Positions 8,463-14,662 of a DNA stretch of 26,255 nucleotides are shown piece by piece (position 1 is the stretch's first letter; every line of letters starts with the position of its first letter). Source of the DNA: DATJPD01 sp036394195 (GTDB lineage: Bacteria > Pseudomonadota > Alphaproteobacteria > CACIAM-22H2). Below the pieces are notes generated by a model. The model searched no databases. It was not told the origin of the DNA and was given only the letters and a program-made list of their open reading frames with translations. The stretch is from assembly GCA_036394195.1 (NCBI GenBank), contig DASWFO010000003.1, positions 1 through 26,255 of the forward strand, given 5' to 3'. Made by a program: the position numbers and the translations under genes.

Positions 8463-9146
8463 TTACAAGTTGAGGCGATAGCCGCCGGGCGCGGTGATGA
8501 GGATTTCCGCCCGCGCCGGATCGCGCTCGATCTTTTGCCGCAGCCGGTAGACGTGGGTTTCCAGCGTGTGAGTGTTAACGCCGGCATTATAACCCCACAC
8601 TTCGCCCAGCAAGGTTTCACGCGACACCGGCTTGTCGCCGGCGCGATAGAGAAACCGCAGGATGGCCACCTCCTTCTCGGTGAGCCGAATCTTTTTTCGC
8701 GAGCCACTTTCGACAAGCAGCTTGGCGGTGGGGTGAAACGTGAACGGGCCGATTGTAAACACGGCGTCCGTCGACGCCTCGTGGCTGCGCAGCTGGGCGT
8801 GAAGGCGCGCCAGCAGGACGCCCATCCGGAACGGCTTGGTCACGTAATCGTTGGCGCCGGCATCAAGACCGGAAATGGTCTCCGTCTCGCCGGCGGCCGC
8901 CGTCAGCATGATGATCGGCACCCGCGTGCCGCTTTCGCGCATGCGGCGGCAGACCTCGAGCCCGTCGAGATCGGGCAGTCCCACGTCCAGCAGCACGGCA
9001 TCGAACCGGTCCGCCCGCACGGCGTTCAAGGCCGCCGCACCGGAGTCGACCTGTACCGTATCGAATTCGGAGGTCAACTGCTCCGCCAGCGATTGGCGCA
9101 AGGTCGCGTCGTCATCGACCAGCAAAAGGCGCTTTAAGGCCGTCAT
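8463..9146 (-). CDS. OmpR/PhoB-family response regulator (orphan)
   Basis: 227-residue two-domain transcription factor. The receiver domain (about 4-120) has the acidic pocket D11-D13, phospho-acceptor D54 in LLDVGLPDLDG, T82 in IMLTA and K104 in VTKPF, so all phosphorylation residues are intact. The C-terminal winged helix (about 130-225) ends with the family pattern TLETHVYRLRQKIERD...ILITAPGGYRL. The ATG at 9146 gives a normal length; an in-frame extension to 9329 would add 61 residues of low-complexity sequence ahead of the receiver domain and is rejected. No histidine kinase is encoded nearby. It may regulate the divergent gene at 9431 or the downstream MBL/methyltransferase pair. The leader carries alternative hairpins and a 6-codon ORF. 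Confidence 0.93.
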   Translation of the reverse strand: MTALKRLLLVDDDATLRQSLAEQLTSEFDTVQVDSGAAALNAVRADRFDAVLLDVGLPDLDGLEVCRRMRESGTRVPIIMLTAAAGETETISGLDAGANDYVTKPFRMGVLLARLHAQLRSHEASTDAVFTIGPFTFHPTAKLLVESGSRKKIRLTEKEVAILRFLYRAGDKPVSRETLLGEVWGYNAGVNTHTLETHVYRLRQKIERDPARAEILITAPGGYRLNL

Positions 9147-9163
9147 GCCCGGAGTTCTACCAT
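9143..9163 (-). CDS. Possible six-codon leader ORF overlapping the response-regulator start
   Basis: An ATG at 9163 opens a short frame MVELRA whose TGA (9145-9143) overlaps the regulator ATG as ATGA. The regulator lacks a convincing Shine-Dalgarno of its own, so coupled re-initiation is possible. A frame this short can easily arise by chance. Confidence 0.25.
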   Translation of the reverse strand: MVELRA

Positions 9164-9170
9164 GCGGCCC

Positions 9171-9203
9171 GCTGGCGCCAAATAGTGCCAGCCGCGGGCT
9201 GGC
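9171..9203 (-). promoter_or_regulatory. Two mutually exclusive hairpins in the response-regulator leader
   Basis: GCCAGCC at 9187-9193 and GGCTGGC at 9197-9203 form a perfect 7-bp stem with a 3-base loop. The same GCCAGC (9187-9192) can instead pair with GCTGGC at 9171-9176 across a 10-base loop. The competing stems lie 25-57 bases upstream of the regulator start. The pairing is seen directly; a regulatory role is inferred. Confidence 0.35.
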
Positions 9204-9318
9204 CTGGCCGGCGTGGCCGGACTCGAACATCGCTCGCCTCACGTTTTCGTTAGGAAGGCCCCTGCGCGCGGCGTCCAGACGGCGGGCGGCGCCGTCCTGG
9301 AACTCCTCGGCGGCTTCG

Positions 9319-9357
9319 GGGCTCGGCAAATGTCACCGGGAAAAACCTGCCGAGCCC
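9319..9357. repeat. Perfect 10-bp inverted repeat with 19-base spacer
   Basis: GGGCTCGGCA at 9319-9328 is the exact reverse complement of TGCCGAGCCC at 9348-9357. It lies in the divergent intergenic region, about 75 bases upstream of the gene at 9431 and 170 bases upstream of the regulator start. It could be a transcribed stem-loop or a binding site. There is no U-run beside it to suggest a terminator. Confidence 0.5.
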
Positions 9358-9373
9358 GGCCGATTGGGCTATC

Positions 9374-9397
9374 TAACCACATGATCGGACGTGGTTA
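9374..9397. promoter_or_regulatory. Candidate operator: TAACCAC-N10-GTGGTTA
   Basis: A perfect 7-bp inverted repeat with arms at 9374-9380 and 9391-9397, centre-to-centre 17 bases, immediately upstream of a sigma-54-like promoter sequence. This is the size and spacing of a dimeric regulator site. The regulator is unknown; the neighbouring OmpR-type protein would more typically bind direct repeats. Confidence 0.4.
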
Positions 9398-9401
9398 ATT
9401 C

Positions 9402-9418
9402 TTGGCCTGGGAGTTGCA
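9402..9418 (+). promoter_or_regulatory. Sigma-54-like -24/-12 promoter candidate
   Basis: TTGGCCTGGGAGTTGCA carries the GG (9404-9405) and GC (9416-9417) doublets separated by exactly 10 bases, with TTGCA at the -12 element. The -24 element deviates from TTGGCACG at two positions. The predicted transcript start near 9429 would leave only about two bases before the ATG at 9431, implying a leaderless message, which lowers confidence. Confidence 0.3.
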
Positions 9419-9430
9419 GCGACCACCCCG

Positions 9431-10390
9431 ATGTCCAGCGTTATAGCCGCCGCCCAAGACCCGACGAATGCCGCCGCGGCAACGGTCGCGGCGCCACCCA
9501 AGGTCGACCTGACGGATCTCGCCGATCCGACCAAGGTTCCGAGCCAAAGCCTGTCGTTTCACGATCTCCTGTCGTCGATCAATCCGCTGCAGCACATTCC
9601 GATCGTTGGGACCATCTACCGGGCGATCACGGGAGACGCGCCGCCACCGCCGGCTGTACGGGTGATCGGCGGCATCCTGCTCGGCGGCCCGGTCGGCTTG
9701 GTGACGTCGGTGGCCAACGCGATCCTGGAGCAAGCGTCGGGGAAGGACCTCGGCGACCACGCCTTGGCGATGCTGGGGTTAGATCATGGGTCCACGGCGG
9801 ACGAGCCTCAGTATGCCGCCGCCAAGGCGAGCGGGAACGCTGCCTCTGCCCCGACGACCGAGCCGGCCGTGGCGACGTCCGCCGCGTCGACGATGGCGGC
9901 GGCTGCGGCCGCAGACAAATCGGCCCTCGCCGGCGACGCGCCCCTCGCCCCGTTGTCCCGCGCGGTTCAAGGCGTCGCACCGCCGCCGCTTCCGCCGAGT
10001 GCGGCGGTCGCCGGCGCGCCGGCGTCCGGCCTGTTCGCCAACGGCACCAAAGCCGGGGGGAACGGGTGGACGCTCGCCGACTACCAGACCTTTGCCGGCC
10101 ACGGCATGCCAGCAATGCCCTCGAACGGAGCGCCCATCCGGAACACGCCGGTGCCGTTCCAGACCACCGTGCCGTTGTCGAGCGGCGTCGCGCAGATGGC
10201 AATGACGCCGGCGGTTGCGCAGAACACGGCGAATCTCCCGATCACGACGCCGGAGCCGACGCCGAATCCCACCGACACCTGGATATCTCAGGCCATGATG
10301 CGCGGCCTGGATCGCTACCGCGACATGAAGAAGCTGCAGGACCAGGGGCCGGCGCAGGGATCGGCCAAGCAGCTCGACGGGACATTCTGA
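9431..10390 (+). CDS. Ala/Pro-rich protein of unknown function with conserved N-terminal hydrophobic module
   Basis: 319 residues, no signal peptide. Residues about 42-105 contain a compact conserved-looking module (SINPLQHIPIVGTIYRAITGD, then a Gly-rich hydrophobic stretch IGGILLGGPVGLVTSVANAI) that I recall from uncharacterised alphaproteobacterial proteins. The middle, about 120-290, is low-complexity and rich in Ala, Pro, Thr and Ser, with PPPLPP and repeated short Pro motifs. The last 40 residues look ordered again (WISQAMMRGLDRYRDMKKLQ). This layout suggests an anchored, disordered linker with a C-terminal helix. The next gene on the same strand is a PKHD-type hydroxylase, so the Pro-rich region is a conceivable oxygenase substrate; that is inference from adjacency. 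No function can be assigned. Confidence 0.75.
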   Translation: MSSVIAAAQDPTNAAAATVAAPPKVDLTDLADPTKVPSQSLSFHDLLSSINPLQHIPIVGTIYRAITGDAPPPPAVRVIGGILLGGPVGLVTSVANAILEQASGKDLGDHALAMLGLDHGSTADEPQYAAAKASGNAASAPTTEPAVATSAASTMAAAAAADKSALAGDAPLAPLSRAVQGVAPPPLPPSAAVAGAPASGLFANGTKAGGNGWTLADYQTFAGHGMPAMPSNGAPIRNTPVPFQTTVPLSSGVAQMAMTPAVAQNTANLPITTPEPTPNPTDTWISQAMMRGLDRYRDMKKLQDQGPAQGSAKQLDGTF

Positions 10391-10494
10391 GCTAGGCCGG
10401 CGCAGCATCTCAAGACAACGGCGACGGGCCGCAATCCGCCGCGGGCTGCGGCTTACAAGCCGTCGATTTCCGCCCGTATGGGAACGCGACCCGC

Positions 10495-10523
10495 TTGGCG
10501 TTTGAGCGGACACCGGATAAACT
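10495..10523 (+). promoter_or_regulatory. Possible sigma-70-type promoter for the PKHD hydroxylase
   Basis: TTGGCG at 10495-10500, 17 bases, then TAAACT at 10518-10523; each box matches four of six consensus positions. The 242-base gap upstream of the hydroxylase (10391-10632) also holds a GC-rich hairpin near 10430-10455 and a spaced 8-bp inverted repeat (10486-10493 with 10536-10543). Weak, but it is the best promoter-like sequence there. Confidence 0.25.
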
Positions 10524-10632
10524 TCCCAAAGTCCCCGGGTCGCAATAATACGTGAATGACCAGCGCCGTCCCCGACAGATCGCTTTGGACATGGCTCGTG
10601 CCTGAACTGCCCGCCTCTCCCGGGGGACGCCG

Positions 10633-11325
10633 ATGATCTTCCATCTGCCTCGTGTATTGTCGCCCGAGCAAGTCTCGGCGCTCCGCGCGCAATTGAACCC
10701 GTCGACATTTGTCGATGGAATGCAGACCGGCGGCGACTATGTCCGGAACATCAAGAGCAACCGGGAGGCCCGCATAGATACCGAAGCGGTGCGGCGGCTC
10801 GACGCTACGGTCCAAACGGCCCTTGCCGCGAACAACGATTTCCAGATCGTGGCGCTTCCGCTCAGGGTGGCCCCATTCATCTTCTCGAGCTATACGCCGG
10901 GACTGTTCTATGGCGATCACACTGACAACGCCGTGATGGGCCGATCGACCGGGGAACCCCTGCGAGCTGATTTGTCCATGACGATCTTTCTGAGCGATCC
11001 TGCCGAGTATGACGGGGGTGAACTCGTGATCGACACCGACCTAACGCCTGCGGCGTACAAACTGCAGGCTGGCGATGCGGTGGTCTATCCGTGCTATAGC
11101 CTCCATCGGGTTGAACCTGTGACACGCGGCGAACGCTTGGCGGCGGTCGGTTGGATCCAGAGCCAGATTCGTTTTCCGCAGCAGCGGCAGACCCTTATCG
11201 ATCTCGCTCATGTGCTCAGTTGGATGCTGACGGCGATGCCGGACGGCCGCGCGCATGAGCACCCGGAATTCCGCCGCCTTGAAAAGGTGCGCGCAAACCT
11301 CACGCGAATGTGGTCGGAAACATAA
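10633..11325 (+). CDS. PKHD-type Fe(II)/2-oxoglutarate-dependent hydroxylase (PiuC/YbiX family), copy 1
   Basis: 230-residue oxygenase; the family uses Fe(II), O2 and 2-oxoglutarate and is related to prolyl hydroxylases. The iron facial triad is complete: H96 and D98 in YGDHTDNAVM and H158 in CYSLHRVEPVTRG; R168 in the following GER is the expected 2-oxoglutarate anchor. Length matches YbiX (about 225). GGGGGA at 10622-10627, five bases before the ATG, supports the start. E. coli and Pseudomonas relatives lie beside TonB-dependent iron receptors, but none is encoded here; instead it follows an Ala/Pro-rich protein. A paralogue sits inside the OGT cluster at 19205-19885. True substrate unknown for the family here. 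Confidence 0.92.
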   Translation: MIFHLPRVLSPEQVSALRAQLNPSTFVDGMQTGGDYVRNIKSNREARIDTEAVRRLDATVQTALAANNDFQIVALPLRVAPFIFSSYTPGLFYGDHTDNAVMGRSTGEPLRADLSMTIFLSDPAEYDGGELVIDTDLTPAAYKLQAGDAVVYPCYSLHRVEPVTRGERLAAVGWIQSQIRFPQQRQTLIDLAHVLSWMLTAMPDGRAHEHPEFRRLEKVRANLTRMWSET

Positions 11326-11353
11326 GCGGCAGGCTAGGCAGAACGGCTTCCGA

Positions 11354-12049
11354 TCAGGCCGCGGGCCGGGCGCCGAAGATCGCCGTGCCGACCCGCACGC
11401 TGGTGGCGCCGTGCGCGACCGCGATCTCGAAGTCGCCGCTCATCCCCATGCTGAGACGGGTCAGCCCGTTCCGCCGCGCCAGCTCGTGCAAGAGGTCGAA
11501 ATGGGGCGCCGGCGGTGCGTCGGCCGGCGGGATGCACATCAGGCCGACGACGGGAAGCCCGAATTGGGTCCGGCACTCGGCGATGAAGCCGTCGGCCAGC
11601 GACGGCGGTATGCCGGCCTTCTGCGGCTCTTCACCGGTATTGACCTGGACCAGGCACGCCGGTCGGCGCCCGGTCTTTTGCATCGCGGCGGCGAGGGCGG
11701 CGGCGAGTTTCGGCCGGTCCACGGTTTCGATGACATCGAACAGGCGGACGGCGTCCACGGCCTTGTTGGTCTGCAAAGGGCCAATGAGATGCAGCCGGAG
11801 GTCGGGGTATTCGGCGCGCAGCGGCGGATATTTGCGCTGGGCCTCCTGCACGCGGTTCTCCCCGAACACACGGTGGCCGGCCGCGAGCGCCGCGCGGACG
11901 CGCTCGCCCGGGTGGGTCTTGGAAACGGCGACCAGCTCGACCGTGGCCGGGTCGCGGCCGGCCGCGCGGGACGCCGCGGCGATCCGCTCGCGCACGAGCA
12001 CCAGGTTGCCGGCAACCTCGGACGCTGACGTGGGCGATGCTTGGTTCAA
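11354..12049 (-). CDS. yggS: YggS/PLPBP-family PLP-binding homeostasis protein
   Basis: 231-residue TIM-barrel PLP protein of the family that buffers pyridoxal phosphate and affects amino-acid and keto-acid balance. The PLP lysine is K44 in LVAVSKTHP. HLIGPLQTNK, LVQVNTGEEPQKAG, LSMGMSGDFEIAVAHGA and VRVGTAIFG are all family motifs. The start is TTG at 12047-12049, supported by GAGG at 12055-12058 and by the absence of an ATG before the conserved region. It lies 18 bases after the stop of the glycosyltransferase gene and is probably co-transcribed with it. Confidence 0.95.
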   Translation of the reverse strand: MNQASPTSASEVAGNLVLVRERIAAASRAAGRDPATVELVAVSKTHPGERVRAALAAGHRVFGENRVQEAQRKYPPLRAEYPDLRLHLIGPLQTNKAVDAVRLFDVIETVDRPKLAAALAAAMQKTGRRPACLVQVNTGEEPQKAGIPPSLADGFIAECRTQFGLPVVGLMCIPPADAPPAPHFDLLHELARRNGLTRLSMGMSGDFEIAVAHGATSVRVGTAIFGARPAA

Positions 12050-12054
12050 GCGAG

Positions 12055-12058
12055 CCTC
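12055..12058 (-). promoter_or_regulatory. Ribosome binding site that fixes the TTG start of yggS
   Basis: GAGG on the minus strand, five bases before the TTG at 12049 and inside the 18-base gap after the upstream gene. It supports the TTG as the real start. Confidence 0.6.
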
Positions 12059-12067
12059 GAATCCGCG

Positions 12068-12790
12068 CTAAGAGGCGAACAGGCCTTTGGTGGGATCCGG
12101 GGTCACCCTCACCGGGTAGAAGCGGACCCGGGTGGCCGGGTCGAGGTAAGTGGCGTTTTCGCGGACCAGAAAATCCGGCACATCGCCGTAGTCGTGCCAG
12201 ATCCGGATCGGCCCGAAGAAGGCGCGATGGAACCACGGCCGGTAGTTCCAATTCAGCGGCAGGACGAACGGCGACGTCCCCGTATCCTCGACCGCCTTGG
12301 CAAACCCCGCCTGGTCGTTGGCCGGCATGCGGTTGATCCGGCCGTTTTCCTCCCATTCGATCGAGGAATCGAGCTCGGCCGCGCAGGCGGCCCAGGCGTC
12401 GAACAGGGGACGCGCCTCGCGGGTGAAGAAAAGAACCCCGGTGTTGTATTCAATCATGTCGGCGTGCAGCGCCGGGTCACCATAGCGCCGCGCCCAGGGA
12501 CATTCGTTGATCGAGCAGGCCACCTTGAAGCGGCGCGCGCGCTCAAAGCCGAAATCGAGCTTCCCCAGCACGACCGTATCGGCGTCCAGAAACAGCGTCT
12601 GCTCGAACGGCGACACCTCGAGCATCCGCGACTTGCGGTGCAAGGCTTGGATCGGATCGCCCGCGGCATCGAAGCGCTCGACATGGATCGGGAGGTCCGG
12701 GTGCCACTGCCGGACCGAAGCCATCGAGCGCTCGAGATAAGGGCCGACCTTGTCGCCCCACACCATGTAAAGCACGCCGCGCTCGGCCAT
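12068..12790 (-). CDS. GT-A-fold glycosyltransferase (GT8-like)
   Basis: 240 residues. The metal/nucleotide-sugar DxD motif is D69-A-D71 in QTLFLDADTVVLG, preceded by the expected ASVRQWHPDLPIHV Rossmann-like start. MIEYNTGVLFF resembles the N-x-G segment of GT8-type enzymes, and there is a downstream NDQAGF segment. No signal peptide or membrane helix is visible, so it is probably cytoplasmic. GGGA six bases before the ATG is a modest Shine-Dalgarno. It is encoded between the porin terminator and yggS. Donor and acceptor are unknown; a role in surface glycan synthesis is inference. Confidence 0.72.
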   Translation of the reverse strand: MAERGVLYMVWGDKVGPYLERSMASVRQWHPDLPIHVERFDAAGDPIQALHRKSRMLEVSPFEQTLFLDADTVVLGKLDFGFERARRFKVACSINECPWARRYGDPALHADMIEYNTGVLFFTREARPLFDAWAACAAELDSSIEWEENGRINRMPANDQAGFAKAVEDTGTSPFVLPLNWNYRPWFHRAFFGPIRIWHDYGDVPDFLVRENATYLDPATRVRFYPVRVTPDPTKGLFAS

Positions 12791-12882
12791 GTCGGTCCCG
12801 TGGTGCTGTCCGTCCGCAGCGTGTCCGCCGCCGCGCTAACTTCGCCAATCAGGAGCCGTTTCGCAAAGAAAAAACGGGCAAT

Positions 12883-12911
12883 AAAAAAGGGGCGGCCGAA
12901 GCCGCCCCTTT
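12883..12911 (-). terminator. Rho-independent terminator of the porin gene
   Basis: An 11-bp stem (AAAGGGGCGGC at 12886-12896 with GCCGCCCCTTT at 12901-12911) closes on a four-base loop. On the minus strand it is followed by a T-run (complement of 12883-12888). It starts about 24 bases after the porin stop: a textbook intrinsic terminator, and the only one in the window. Confidence 0.93.
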
Positions 12912-12934
12912 CTCGAGGATTGCTGATCTTCTGA

Positions 12935-14209
12935 TTAGAAGTTCAACAGGATCGCGGTGGTGACACCGTTCGCCTTGTTGTTGTTGAAGCCGGCCGACGC
13001 ACCGTTGTTCGTCGGCGCGAAAGAGTCGGAGCGGATCGTGTCGTGGAACACGTTCGCCTGGACCTGTACGCCTGGCCCAAGCTGATAACGGCCACCAGCC
13101 GAGACCGAATAGAGGTGGTCGCGACCTGCGCCGCCGCCCGCGAGAGCCGTACCGGAGCGCGATTCGCCCTGGAAGTAGGTCACGCCGACGACCGCGGGCC
13201 CGAACGTGTAGGTCAGACCGACGTCGAACGACGAGCCGTGCGCCCATGCATCGGTGGCGCCGGTGAGACCCGGGCCGCTGAGGCTGGCGCCGGCACCCGG
13301 CGCCGCCGTGCCGAGCACGGCGTAGTTCTTGGTCTTCAGGTAAGAACCGCCGACCCGGAAGCCCGCGTAGCCGACCTGCAAGCCGAAATTATAGGCCTGC
13401 GGATCGCTGAGCGTGCCCATGGAGAAAGCGCTGACCGCAGTCGGATCAGGCTTTCTCCACTTCTCCCAGCCGCCGGACGCCGCGATGTCGATCGGGCCGA
13501 AGGCGCGGGTGAAGTTCACGCCGAAGGCAATACCGCGGTTATACGTGACGCCCGATTGAAAGCGCGGCACGAGGCCCGCGCGGTCCTGGGTGAGCTCGGG
13601 GATGTAGCTGAAGCCGAGCTGGAAGCCCTCGAAACGCGGCGTGTAGTACGAGATCTTTTCCGAGTCGTTGTCGCCCATGCGCGGCAGGGTGTTCGAGAAC
13701 GGGCTGTCGTTGATCTGCTGCCGGGTCGGGTTGGCGACCAGCTGACCGAGGTGGCCGTTCGAGCCCGCGACGCCGGTACCGATCGTGGCTTCCGGTGCGT
13801 GGATGCTCATCTTGTAGTTCGCGTTGTCGGTCGAGCCGATTTCGATTCGGCCGAACGCGCCTTCGACGATCGCAAACGATTCGTCGATCTGGTCGGCTTC
13901 GGTATTCGCCTCGAGCTCGACGCGCATCGCGACCGAGATACCGTTCGCCAGGGTCGTCTTGCCCTGGAACCAGATTTCCGAGTCGCTGTTGACCTGGAAC
14001 TTGACCGGCCGCTGGGTCAGCGTCGCCGGGCCAGCCTGGCTGCCGCCGTTCCGGTCCTTCTGCGAGGTGTACGAGAAGAACTGGTACATATAGCCGCCGA
14101 CCGTGACCTGAATCGGCGAGGACGCGGGGGCCTGGGCGACCGCGCTACCCGTCGTCGCGATCATGCCGGCCGCTACCAGCGCGCTCGTTGAAAGTAGTTG
14201 TTTCTTCAT
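12935..14209 (-). CDS. Outer-membrane porin (alphaproteobacterial type)
   Basis: 424-residue beta-barrel protein. A clear signal peptide (MKKQLLSTSALVAAGMIATT, cleavage after SAVA at about residue 25) precedes alternating beta-strand sequence typical of trimeric general porins. FAIVEGAFGRIEIGSTDNANY resembles the porin segment before the constriction loop. The C terminus ends ILLNF, with the terminal Phe used for barrel assembly. AGAGGG at 14215-14220, five bases before ATG, is a strong Shine-Dalgarno. It is monocistronic: own promoter and own terminator. Probably abundant; it should allow diffusion of small hydrophilic solutes. Confidence 0.93.
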   Translation of the reverse strand: MKKQLLSTSALVAAGMIATTGSAVAQAPASSPIQVTVGGYMYQFFSYTSQKDRNGGSQAGPATLTQRPVKFQVNSDSEIWFQGKTTLANGISVAMRVELEANTEADQIDESFAIVEGAFGRIEIGSTDNANYKMSIHAPEATIGTGVAGSNGHLGQLVANPTRQQINDSPFSNTLPRMGDNDSEKISYYTPRFEGFQLGFSYIPELTQDRAGLVPRFQSGVTYNRGIAFGVNFTRAFGPIDIAASGGWEKWRKPDPTAVSAFSMGTLSDPQAYNFGLQVGYAGFRVGGSYLKTKNYAVLGTAAPGAGASLSGPGLTGATDAWAHGSSFDVGLTYTFGPAVVGVTYFQGESRSGTALAGGGAGRDHLYSVSAGGRYQLGPGVQVQANVFHDTIRSDSFAPTNNGASAGFNNNKANGVTTAILLNF

Positions 14210-14300
14210 GAAAACCCTCTCCAGTTTGTTTGCGCAGCCTCGCGGCTGGATTGAGGTAGCCTTGCGGCCGGTCCCCCGCCGAATCGGCTTAGACCTCGCG

Positions 14301-14330
14301 TTTATTTCATGTGGTGCTTAAACAGGTCAA
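14301..14330 (-). promoter_or_regulatory. Predicted porin promoter
   Basis: Read on the minus strand: TTGACC (complement of 14325-14330) and AATAAA (complement of 14301-14306) separated by 18 bases. The -35 matches five of six consensus positions and the -10 four of six. It implies a 5' leader of roughly 85 bases. Confidence 0.45.
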
Positions 14331-14333
14331 ACG

Positions 14334-14358
14334 GTTTTCGGCAAAACTGTGTCGAAAA
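14334..14358. promoter_or_regulatory. Overlapping palindromes directly upstream of the porin -35 box
   Basis: TTTTCG at 14335-14340 and CGAAAA at 14353-14358 form a perfect inverted repeat with a 12-base spacer. GTTTT-CGGC-AAAAC at 14334-14347 is a second palindrome sharing the left arm. The position just behind the -35 element suits an activator or a repressor; the regulator is unknown. Confidence 0.35.
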
Positions 14359-14572
14359 TGGTAATCTGTGGCGTCCGAGCAACAGTCCGGGCATCTCGAA
14401 ACCAGCTTATGTTAGAGCCGTAAATAGCTGAAATATATTGATAATATTTCTTCGCGCGGGCCAGGATGGCCGGGCGCAATATTATTACGCGCCGCTTCGG
14501 AAAGCCAATTAGGGCGTTTGGGGCCTAAGAAAGCGCCAGTCGCCAGTCTTGTACCGGTCACGAGATCAGAGC

Positions 14573-14614
14573 TATATTTTCGCGCAATTCGAAGCAAGGC
14601 TTCGCGTGATTGCG
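14573..14614 (+). promoter_or_regulatory. -10-like box and leader stem-loop upstream of the DUF3576 gene
   Basis: TATATT at 14573-14578 matches five of six -10 positions, but no good -35 is present. It is followed by a bulged stem: CGCAAT (14583-14588) with ATTGCG (14609-14614), enclosing CGAAGC-AAG-GCTTCG (14590-14604). If transcription starts near 14585, the stem would form the very 5' end of the message. Confidence 0.3.
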
Positions 14615-14662
14615 GCGGTAGGTAGGCTTCTGCCGGTGCAAACCGTATCTCAGGGGACGTCG

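Larger units (their letters stand above)
14210..14662. other. 453-base divergent intergenic region, AT-rich centre
   Basis: No convincing gene. A minus-strand frame at 14412-14597 has no Shine-Dalgarno or recognisable sequence and is discounted. The region holds the porin promoter and palindromes on its left side, an AT-rich patch around 14420-14485 with a 7-bp inverted repeat (GAAATAT at 14430-14436 with ATATTTC at 14444-14450), a GGCGC/GCGCC hairpin flanking an AATATT core near 14475-14495, and a -10-like box plus a two-part stem before the DUF3576 gene. Confidence 0.6.

Noticed and set aside
9210..9235. GGACTCGAAC, resembling a tRNA T-arm
   Set aside because: No acceptor stem, D-arm or anticodon arm can be drawn around it; the similar GGATTCGAAC near 6695 lies inside a methyltransferase gene.
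10486..10543. Spaced 8-bp inverted repeat GCGACCCG / CGGGTCGC
   Set aside because: A 42-base spacer and GC-rich context make chance pairing likely; not claimed as an operator.
13043..14191. 382-codon plus-strand frame opposite the porin
   Set aside because: The minus strand gives a signal peptide, beta-barrel pattern, terminal Phe, ribosome site, promoter and terminator; the plus frame has none.
14412..14597. 61-codon minus-strand frame in the porin/DUF3576 gap
   Set aside because: No ribosome site, no recognisable sequence, and it overlaps promoter-like elements of the plus-strand gene.
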